The position numbers were made by a program, and so were the translations under genes. This document shows, piece after piece, positions 1 to 6,269 of a stretch of 18,184 bases of DNA; the first letter of the stretch is position 1, and every line of letters starts with the position of its first letter. The notes under the pieces are model-generated. The model made no database searches. It was given only the letters and a program-made list of their open reading frames with translations, and was not told the DNA's origin. This DNA is from JANNMJ01 sp031397815 (GTDB taxonomy: Bacteria; Bacteroidota; Bacteroidia; Cytophagales; Hymenobacteraceae). The stretch spans positions 1 to 18,184 of the forward strand of contig JANNMJ010000230.1 of NCBI GenBank assembly GCA_031397815.1. Reading direction: 5' to 3'.

Positions 1-483
1 CTAGTAGCGCCCACCAAAAACCTCGACCGCATGGAGTGGCTCCTCGAAAAAGCCACCGAGCTGGGCCTCGCCCGCTTCACGCCCCTCCTAACCCAGCGCG
101 CCGAGCGGCGCGACCTCAAGCTCGACCGTCTCCGCAAAATCACCATCGCCGCGCTCAAGCAAAGCGGCAACGGCTGGCTCCCGCAATTGGATGAGCTGAC
201 GCCTCTTTCGGTGGCCCTGGCAGCGGTTGAGGCCGAGCAAAAATTCATCGCCCACCTCACTTCGGACCCCGCCGAGCGCGTTCCGCTCGCCCGTGCTCTC
301 GCGGGTACAGCGCCCATCGCAGTTCTCATCGGGCCGGAAGGCGATTTTACGGCCGCCGAAGTCGGGTTAGCGCGCACGGCGGGGTTTCAGCCCGTCACGC
401 TCGGCACTTCCGTATTGCGTACGGAAACTGCCGCGCTATTCGCAGCGGTTGTAGCGGCGGCGCACCGCGATAGTTTGCTGTAA
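1..483 (+). CDS. rsmE: 16S rRNA (uracil-1498-N3)-methyltransferase RsmE, 3' part
   Basis: The reading frame is open from base 1, so the gene starts outside the window and only the C-terminal 160 residues are present. RsmE is a SPOUT-class enzyme that uses S-adenosylmethionine to methylate N3 of U1498 in 16S rRNA of the 30S subunit. Seen here are the family landmarks APTKNLDRMEWLLEKATELG at the left edge, the Ser/Arg-rich LTQRAERRDLK segment, AALKQSGNGWLPQL, the cofactor-binding IGPEGDF and the knot-forming LGTSVLRTETA near the C-terminus. The usual Gly of IGPEGGF is Asp here, and the usual Ser in QS.R is followed by Gly. The stop is TAA at 481. The next gene, on the same strand, starts about 110 bp later behind its own candidate promoter. 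The missing N-terminal PUA-like domain is lost only to the window edge. Confidence 0.95.
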   Translation, partial: LVAPTKNLDRMEWLLEKATELGLARFTPLLTQRAERRDLKLDRLRKITIAALKQSGNGWLPQLDELTPLSVALAAVEAEQKFIAHLTSDPAERVPLARALAGTAPIAVLIGPEGDFTAAEVGLARTAGFQPVTLGTSVLRTETAALFAAVVAAAHRDSLL

Positions 484-488
484 GCGCG

Positions 489-519
489 TTTGCGGCCACA
501 CGGGCGGCGGCTACCTTTA
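489..519 (+). promoter_or_regulatory. Candidate Bacteroidota-type promoter for the DUF4159 gene
   Basis: TTTG at 489-492 and TACCTTTA at 512-519 are separated by 19 bp. This matches the Bacteroidota sigma layout of a -33 TTTG and a -7 TAnnTTTG, with one mismatch (final G to A). The site lies just after the rsmE stop and would give a leader of about 70 nt. It is a pattern match only. Confidence 0.45.
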
Positions 520-590
520 CCGAGTGAGCGTCACGCGGTTGTTTTTGAAATTGACCCTGACACAGCCGGTCAAATGGTCTTTCCTTTTTT

Positions 591-608
591 AATCCGTTGA
601 ATCCGTTG
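591..608 (+). repeat. Tandem 9-bp duplication carrying two TTG starts
   Basis: AATCCGTTG occurs twice in direct tandem (591-599 and 600-608). Each copy ends in a TTG that is in frame with the DUF4159 coding region, so either could serve as start codon. The repeat unit is a multiple of three, so gain or loss of a copy would not shift the frame. Confidence 0.6.
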
Positions 609-1274
609 AATTTCCGGTTCCGAATTCTGTTTTTTCTGCTGCCGCTGCTGGCGTTTGCCCCGGCCGCGCCGCCGTCGTTCAAGATTGCCCGCCTGAAATA
701 TCAGGGCGGCGGCGATTGGTACGCGAACAAGACGTCGCTGCCTAACCTGATTCGGTTCTGCAATCAGAGTCTGAAGATGAATATCGACCCGCAGGAAGCG
801 ACCGTCGAGCCGTCATCGCCGGAGCTGTTTACGTATCCGTTCGTCCACGCCACGGGCCACGGCTCCATCACGTTTACCGATGCCGAGGCCGATAATATGC
901 GCCGTTACCTCACCGGCGGCGGATTCCTGCACCTCGACGATAATTACGGCCTCGACCAGTTCGTGCGCCCGCAGATGAAGAAGGTTTTTCCGGAGCTTGA
1001 TTTCGTGGAATTGCCGTTCAGCCATCCGGTATATCACCAAAAATTCAATTTCGCGAAGGGCTTACCGAAGGTCCACGAGCACGACGGCAAGCCCGCGCAA
1101 GGTTTCGGGCTAGTATGGCAAGGGCGGCTCGTCTGCTTCTATTCCTACGAATGTGATTTGGGGAACGGCTGGGAAGACCCCGGCACCTACCCCGACGACC
1201 CACCCGCCAAGCACGAAGCCGCCCTCCAAATGGGTGCTAACCTGCTGACCTACGCCCTGACGCAGAACTTCTGA
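597..1274 (+). CDS. Secreted DUF4159 protein
   Basis: This encodes a 225-residue protein of the DUF4159 family, whose biochemical role is unknown to me. Residues 1 to about 24 form a signal peptide: a basic start (FRFR), a hydrophobic core (ILFFLLPLLAFAP) and a small-residue region around APAAP, so export to the periplasm or cell surface is likely. The mature part starts with FKIARLKYQGGGDWYAN and contains FVHATGHGSITFTDAEADN and RRYLTGGGFLHLDDNYG. The last two are the typical core of this family, which resembles glutamine-amidotransferase-like folds. No catalytic triad can be assigned. The start is uncertain: no ATG or GTG precedes the signal peptide, so TTG at 597 is used (606 is the alternative). 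The frame is closed by a stop at 558. The gene follows rsmE on the same strand. Confidence 0.85.
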   Translation: MNPLNFRFRILFFLLPLLAFAPAAPPSFKIARLKYQGGGDWYANKTSLPNLIRFCNQSLKMNIDPQEATVEPSSPELFTYPFVHATGHGSITFTDAEADNMRRYLTGGGFLHLDDNYGLDQFVRPQMKKVFPELDFVELPFSHPVYHQKFNFAKGLPKVHEHDGKPAQGFGLVWQGRLVCFYSYECDLGNGWEDPGTYPDDPPAKHEAALQMGANLLTYALTQNF

Positions 1275-1439
1275 TTTGGCGCCGTCCGGCAGGCGCGCTT
1301 CGTTTCCTTCAAGCCCGAAAACCCGCCGTTCAACCCGTTATTTCCCGGGTTCATCGAAAAAAACCCCTACCCCCTTGGCAGGCTTGGTAAATTGAGGGAT
1401 CCTACCGCTTCCTCTCTCCATTTCCCCCCTCGCCCGGCC

Positions 1440-1649
1440 ATGCATATGCTCCCCACTCCCCGGCAGCTATTCCTGCCGCTGATCGCCATTCTGATATCGC
1501 TGGTGCTTACGGTACTGCTCTCACTGCTGCTCGGCGGCCCCGCAGCACTCGCCACCAGTGACTCAACCGTCAATCACTCGCCCCAGCCGACGCAGAAGGC
1601 GCTGAATGTAGTTTTCTCCATCGAAATCAGTACTGAAAAAACCGGCTGA
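1440..1649 (+). CDS. Possible small single-span membrane protein
   Basis: The frame encodes 69 residues from ATG 1440, or 67 from ATG 1446. An upstream TTG at 1392 would add a proline-rich, unlikely N-terminus. The sequence has a short polar start (MHMLPTPRQ), one long hydrophobic segment at about residues 10-34 (FLPLIAILISLVLTVLLSLL), and a polar tail with Ser, Thr and Gln. That fits a one-span membrane protein or an uncleaved signal anchor. No family is recognised. In favour are the clear membrane segment and a strong terminator about 110 bp downstream on the same strand. Against are the short length, the lack of a convincing promoter match and the possibility that this is a chance frame in GC-rich DNA. 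Confidence 0.4.
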   Translation: MHMLPTPRQLFLPLIAILISLVLTVLLSLLLGGPAALATSDSTVNHSPQPTQKALNVVFSIEISTEKTG

Positions 1650-1761
1650 TAGCCCCCGGCTACCAAACGGCGGCCCCCTCACGGAGACGCACTTTTTGGA
1701 CCCACTCCGCAAGCTCCGTCATTCGATTTATTTACCCTCTGAATCCATCCGCATTTACCGA

Positions 1762-1794
1762 AAAGGCTGAACGCTCTGCGCTCAGCCTTTTTTT
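1762..1794 (+). terminator. Strong intrinsic terminator
   Basis: AAAGGCTGA (1762-1770) and TCAGCCTTT (1782-1790) form a perfect 9-bp stem. The loop can add a further CGC/GCG pairing, and the stem runs straight into a tract of seven T residues (1788-1794). It points rightward, so it ends transcription from the 1440-1649 region before the next gene. An ATG at 1795 directly abuts the T tract and is therefore a poor start for the large gene that follows. Confidence 0.85.
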
Positions 1795-1914
1795 ATGTCG
1801 AACCAGCCCTTTCAGCGGACTCTGCTCGGCGCTGCCCAACAACCTTTCGGGCCGCTGATAGGTAAAACGCGCACCCTTTCTCAGACCCCTCGTGAGGAAG
1901 CGCTCGTTTTCCTT

Positions 1915-4900
1915 ATGCTCCTCTCTACCCTCCGCAGCGTGGCAGCGGCCCTGACGCTGCTGGCGCTGACTCCGGCCGTGGTGCGCGCCCAAGCTCCGGC
2001 GCACTCGGTCTATCTAATCGGCAATACCGCCACAACGCCCCTCTCAGAAACCCGTTTGGCGGCGCTGCGACAGACGTTGCAGCAACATAACGGGCCGTTC
2101 ACATTGGTGCATTTAGGCGATGTGACGGGGCCGAAAGGCCTCACCGCCGACAACGACGCCGTCCTGACCGCCCGCCTCGACGGGCTGCTCGGCTTGGTGG
2201 CGGATTTGCCGCAAGGGCGTCTCGTGATTGTGCCGGGCGATAAGGATTGGGCCAACTCCGGCCATAACGGCCTGAAAGCGGTGCGCCGGCTGGAAGCTTA
2301 TTGCAAAGGCAAAAACGCCGACGTGGTGGCGCCGGGGAAAGGCTGTCCGGGACCGGAAATCATCGATTTGGCACCGACTGTTCGGCTGGTCGCCATCAAT
2401 ACCGCGTGGTTTACCCACCCTTGGGACCGCCCTGAAGAACCCGACACCGATTGTAAAACCCTTTCCAAAGAAGAGTTCGGCGAACAGCTCGGCGATGCCA
2501 TTGGGGAGCGCGGGCGGCGGAATGTGCTGCTCGTGGGGCACCACCCGGCCGTGAGCGACGGCGTGTACGGCGGCCGAATTCCGCTGAAACGCCACCTGTT
2601 TCCTTTTGAAACGACGCCCGTGCCGCTACCGATTTTCGGGACCGTTTACGCGGCTTTTCGACAGAACGTAGGCACCCCCCGCGACCGCGCTTACCCCGGT
2701 TACCAAGAGGTCTCAAAGACGATTCTGGGTGCGATGCGCGATAACCCCGGCGCCATTTACGCAGCGGCGCACGATTATTCGTTGCAGCTGCACCCCGTGG
2801 AAGGCGGTTTTCAGGTGGTGAGCGGCTCCATTACGGAGCGCCAATTCGTCGGCCACGACCGACGCTCGCTCTACAATCAAAACCTCGAAGGCTTTACCCG
2901 CCTCGATTACTTCACCGACGGCACCGTGCGGGTGGCGTTCCTGACGTTCGAGGAAGAAAATTCTACTCAGGCGAACCAAGCGTTTGCCACTACGCTCTAC
3001 CGCTCGCCGTGCGGCGCGGCGCCCGCCGATTCCCCGGCAGCGATGCCGAACGACGCTTTCCCGTGCGAGACGACTTCGGAAGTCAGCGACCTCAAAATCG
3101 CCAATCCGCCAAAACCCGGCGGTGGGCCGACCACGGTGGTTCCCGGTCCGGAATACAAGGGCGGCGCGGGTAAAAACCTGCTGATCGGGCCGCTATACCG
3201 CAAAGACTGGACGACTCCCGTGCAAGTGCCGACCCTCGATTTGGCGACCACGTTCGGCGGGCTGCGGCCGGTGTCGCGCGGGGGTGGTCGGCAGACGACT
3301 TCCTTGAAAATGATTGGTGGCGATTCGCTGGAATACGTCTTCCGTTCCGTCGATAAAGACTTGCAAGGCGCCCTGCCGCCGGAGCTGCGGAACACGGTGA
3401 TTGCGAATATTCTGCGCGACGTCACTGCTACTTCGCAGCCTTACTCGGCGCTCGTGTGCGGCGATTTGCTCGACGCCACCGACATCCTTCACGCCCGGCC
3501 GCGCCTGTTCCGTCTGCCCGACGACCCGGCGCGCCTCGGCGGATTCCGGTCGGAGTTTGCCGGGCTGCTCGGCACCCTCGAAGACCGGCCGCAAGACCCG
3601 GAACACGGGCAGGACAAGGGTTTCGCTGGTTCCGATGATATCGCTAGCTCTTACGGCCTGTTTCGGCAGCTTTATAAGGACCACGACACGCGCGTCGATG
3701 AAGGCGCGCTCGCGAAGGCGCGGATGTTCGATATGCTCGTCGCCGATTTCGGTAAGCACGAGGACAATTGGCGCTGGGCCGGTTTTGAGGAAAAGACCGC
3801 TGGTGAGGGCAAGAAGACGGTTTACAAGCCCATCCCCCGCGACCGCGACCAGAGCTTCACCCGCTGGAACGGCGCCCTCACCTGGACCGCCAACCGCGAG
3901 TGGGCCGTGCCGAGCATCGAGGCGTTCGAGCCGAAAGTGCGCGGGCTGGAAAGCCTCAACTGGCCCGCCCGCCACCTGGACCGGATGCTGCTGACGTCGG
4001 TGACGCGCGAGCAGTGGCAGGAAGCAGCGCGCTACCTGCAAACCACGCTCACGCCGGAAGTCATCGACCGCGCCGCCGACCGGCTGCCGCAGGAGCTGCA
4101 CGCCACCACGGGTCAGGAATACAAGAAACGCCTCCGCGAACGCCTCGCCGACCTGCCCCGCGCGGCCGACGATTACTACCTGATGCTCGCGAAATTCGTC
4201 GATGTGGTGGGGTCGAATAAGGCGGAGATTCTGCGCGCCGAACGGCTGGCGTCGGGTGAGGTGCGGGTGCAGATTTTCGACAAAGCCAAAGACTCCGACC
4301 AGCCCGACGGCCCCGCGTATTTCGACCGCACCTTCAAGCGCGACGAAACGAAGGAAATCCGCCTCTACGCCCTCGACGGCAAGGATATCGTGCAGGTGAC
4401 GGGCACCGCCGACCACTCCATCCTACTCCGCGTCATCGGCGGCGACGGGCAGGATCAGGTCATCGACGACTCCAAGGTGAGCGGGCTGCGGCGCTACACG
4501 AAAGTGTACGACGACCGCGAAACCGACCTCAAAGGCGGCGCTGAAACCAACGACAACCGCTCCGCCAGCGGCAAGGTGAACCTCTACGACCGGCGCGGCT
4601 TCGAGTACGACGGTTACACGCCGCTCTTCAATATTCTGTATAACCAAAACGACGGCGTGGGCGTCGGGGCAGGCTTTTCGTTCGATAAGCAGGGCTGGCG
4701 GAAGCCGGGCTTCAAGAGCCAATACGGCGGCTACGCGCAGTACACGACCGGCGGCAACCGGCAGATTTCGGCCTTCGTGCGCTACCGCCACGTCTTCGGC
4801 GAATGGGATTTCGCGGGCCTCGCCGAGTACGGCGATTACTACCCGTTCTACAACTTCTTCGGCCTCGGCAACGACACTAAAAAGGACGAAACCCTCTACG

Positions 4901-5703
4901 ACGCCAATTTCTACCGTGCCCGGTTCAGCGGCCCGCGCGCCGAAGCCGCGTTGGAACGGATGCTCCTGCGCTCCAAAAGCCGCTTCCGCGTGAGCGCCCT
5001 CTACGAAGATTTCCAGAGCGACGTGCCCACCAACTCGGTACTGTCCGGCGAACCCTCGAACCCCATTCCGACGCCCGTCCGCGCCGTCAGCACCGCCGAC
5101 CAGCGGATGCTCGGCGGCCGCGCCGAGCTGGATCTCGACTTCCGCGACCGCAATTTCTTCGCCCGGCGCGGCGTGCGGTTCTTCGCCCGTCACACCTCGT
5201 ATCAGCAGCTCCGCGTCAGCGGTAATGGCCCGACTGGGTTGTTTCACGTCACGGAAGGCTTCGCCGAATATTACGGCACGGCGCGCATCGGCGTACCGGT
5301 GACGCTGGTACTGAAAGGCGGCGGCGCGAAAGCCTACGGCCTCTCAAATGAGCGCATTCCGTTCTACAAATTCCCGCAGCTCGGGCAGGCGCAAAACCTG
5401 CGCGGGTACGTCCGAAACCGCTTCACCGGCGACGCCGTCGCGTACCTCAACACGGAGCTACGCTTCGCGCTCGGCCAAGTGCAAAGCAGCGTCATTCCGT
5501 TCAGCTACGGCCTCGTCGGGTTCTACGATATGGGCAAAGCCTACGTTGATAATCGCGCTCCCGGCGGCATCAAAGCCGGTTACGGCGGCGGTTTCTACAT
5601 CTCCCCCTTCATCGACCGGTTCGCGCTTTCCGTCCTCTACGGGCAATCAGATGAAGAAACCGGCCTGATTCAGTTCGCGGCCGGGTTCCGGATTGACCAG
5701 TAG
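1915..5703 (+). CDS. Outer-membrane fusion: degenerate metallophosphatase, possible kinase-like middle, Omp85-type barrel
   Basis: The protein has 1262 residues. The start at 1915 is chosen because it gives a classic signal peptide (MLLSTLRSVAAALTLLALTP, cleavage near VVRAQA); an ATG at 1795 abuts a terminator. Residues about 30-300 follow the calcineurin-like phosphoesterase layout, but metal ligands look lost: LIGN at 34-37 where GD is expected, HLGDV at 66-70 for GDN, and VPGDKDW at 106-112 for GNHD. GHHP at 208-211 and AAHDYSLQLH at 284-293 remain. Residues about 470-800 hold ADFGKHEDNWRW (610-621) and IPRDRDQSF (640-648), reminiscent of kinase catalytic and metal loops. Residues about 860-1262 are a beta barrel with the Omp85 signature LRGY (1162-1165), then GFYDMGKAYVD. 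It probably sits in the outer membrane with its N-terminal domains in the periplasm. Substrate and function are unknown. It ends 8 bp before the convergent nuclease candidate. Confidence 0.85.
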   Translation: MLLSTLRSVAAALTLLALTPAVVRAQAPAHSVYLIGNTATTPLSETRLAALRQTLQQHNGPFTLVHLGDVTGPKGLTADNDAVLTARLDGLLGLVADLPQGRLVIVPGDKDWANSGHNGLKAVRRLEAYCKGKNADVVAPGKGCPGPEIIDLAPTVRLVAINTAWFTHPWDRPEEPDTDCKTLSKEEFGEQLGDAIGERGRRNVLLVGHHPAVSDGVYGGRIPLKRHLFPFETTPVPLPIFGTVYAAFRQNVGTPRDRAYPGYQEVSKTILGAMRDNPGAIYAAAHDYSLQLHPVEGGFQVVSGSITERQFVGHDRRSLYNQNLEGFTRLDYFTDGTVRVAFLTFEEENSTQANQAFATTLYRSPCGAAPADSPAAMPNDAFPCETTSEVSDLKIANPPKPGGGPTTVVPGPEYKGGAGKNLLIGPLYRKDWTTPVQVPTLDLATTFGGLRPVSRGGGRQTTSLKMIGGDSLEYVFRSVDKDLQGALPPELRNTVIANILRDVTATSQPYSALVCGDLLDATDILHARPRLFRLPDDPARLGGFRSEFAGLLGTLEDRPQDPEHGQDKGFAGSDDIASSYGLFRQLYKDHDTRVDEGALAKARMFDMLVADFGKHEDNWRWAGFEEKTAGEGKKTVYKPIPRDRDQSFTRWNGALTWTANREWAVPSIEAFEPKVRGLESLNWPARHLDRMLLTSVTREQWQEAARYLQTTLTPEVIDRAADRLPQELHATTGQEYKKRLRERLADLPRAADDYYLMLAKFVDVVGSNKAEILRAERLASGEVRVQIFDKAKDSDQPDGPAYFDRTFKRDETKEIRLYALDGKDIVQVTGTADHSILLRVIGGDGQDQVIDDSKVSGLRRYTKVYDDRETDLKGGAETNDNRSASGKVNLYDRRGFEYDGYTPLFNILYNQNDGVGVGAGFSFDKQGWRKPGFKSQYGGYAQYTTGGNRQISAFVRYRHVFGEWDFAGLAEYGDYYPFYNFFGLGNDTKKDETLYDANFYRARFSGPRAEAALERMLLRSKSRFRVSALYEDFQSDVPTNSVLSGEPSNPIPTPVRAVSTADQRMLGGRAELDLDFRDRNFFARRGVRFFARHTSYQQLRVSGNGPTGLFHVTEGFAEYYGTARIGVPVTLVLKGGGAKAYGLSNERIPFYKFPQLGQAQNLRGYVRNRFTGDAVAYLNTELRFALGQVQSSVIPFSYGLVGFYDMGKAYVDNRAPGGIKAGYGGGFYISPFIDRFALSVLYGQSDEETGLIQFAAGFRIDQ

Positions 5704-5711
5704 GGAATAGC

Positions 5712-6269
5712 TCAGAATTGAGCATCGTTGCGCACGTTGAACTCGACGTAATACTTCGTTTGCTCGTTGATGCTGGCCTCTATGTTGGTGATAGTAGTCG
5801 TGGGGTCAGGCATCAGGTTCGGATAGCCAACGTGCGCATAAGCCCGAATAATCTGGTTTGGCCCAATCCAGCCTTGCTGCTCAAACCACTGAATGCTGGC
5901 CAGCAGCTGCTGACAAGCTTCCGTTAATCGGCTTTCCTGCCGATTACTTTCCTCGTTTTCCTGTCGGCCTACCTGCGGCAGCTTGAATTCTACGAAGAAA
6001 ACGTCGTGGCCTTCCACAAAAAGGCAATCACAACGCTTGGGCTTATTTGGTCCTTGCCCAATCAAGCACTTATCGTTGGAAATCAGCAAGACGTCCCGGC
6101 CCGTCGCATTATCGACCCGAAAATGCCGTGTCTCGTCGTAATCCGCCGCAGCAATCCGCTGAACGAAGCCGTTGGGCGGGTCTTCGTAATGCGAGACGTC
6201 ATCGGAACACCCTTGAATGCAGCCTTTGACCTTGCAGTGCGTGTAGTGCTTTTCTAATTCACTACGCAT
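5712..6269 (-). CDS. Small PD-(D/E)XK-like nuclease candidate, partner of the ATPase
   Basis: This encodes 185 residues. I do not recognise a named family. KRCDCLFVEGHDVFFVEFK spans residues 78-96 and reads as two hydrophobic beta strands carrying Asp81, Glu94 and Lys96. That is the D-x(n)-ExK pattern of PD-(D/E)XK nucleases. A helix with a Gln pair follows (EACQQLLASIQWF, 117-129), as is common in that fold. The N-terminus is rich in Cys and His (His8, His11, Cys12, Cys17, Cys21, His27), a possible metal-binding knuckle. No HNH or Toprim motif is visible, so it is neither a PtuB-like nor a DUF4435-like effector as far as I can see. Its ATG overlaps the stop of the upstream ATPase by 8 bp, which implies translational coupling and a functional pair. 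The nuclease assignment is inference from motif pattern only. Confidence 0.6.
   Translation of the reverse strand: MRSELEKHYTHCKVKGCIQGCSDDVSHYEDPPNGFVQRIAAADYDETRHFRVDNATGRDVLLISNDKCLIGQGPNKPKRCDCLFVEGHDVFFVEFKLPQVGRQENEESNRQESRLTEACQQLLASIQWFEQQGWIGPNQIIRAYAHVGYPNLMPDPTTTITNIEASINEQTKYYVEFNVRNDAQF

Noticed and set aside
1279..1296. Terminator after the DUF4159 gene (GCGCC/GGCGC stem)
   Set aside because: Only 5 bp of stem with an 8-base loop and no T tract. A nearby AACCCG/CGGGTT stem at 1332-1351 is equally weak.
1795..1914. N-terminal extension of the large outer-membrane protein from ATG 1795
   Set aside because: The ATG abuts the T tract of a strong terminator, and the extension would bury a clear signal peptide that begins at 1915.
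3193..4416. Long minus-strand open frame inside the outer-membrane gene (also 4423-5247)
   Set aside because: The composition is typical of a GC-rich antisense shadow, with no recognisable domain, while the plus strand has coherent motifs.
5710..5723. Hairpin GCTCA/TGAGC between the convergent outer-membrane and nuclease genes as a bidirectional terminator
   Set aside because: The 5-bp stem overlaps the nuclease stop and has no T run on either strand; chance is likely.
5940..6269. HNH nuclease (PtuB-like) reading of the small effector, suggested by Cys residues and a VSHYEDPP segment
   Set aside because: The paired CxxC and the N/H of an HNH core are not arranged as expected, whereas the D-x12-ExK pattern with flanking strands fits PD-(D/E)XK better.
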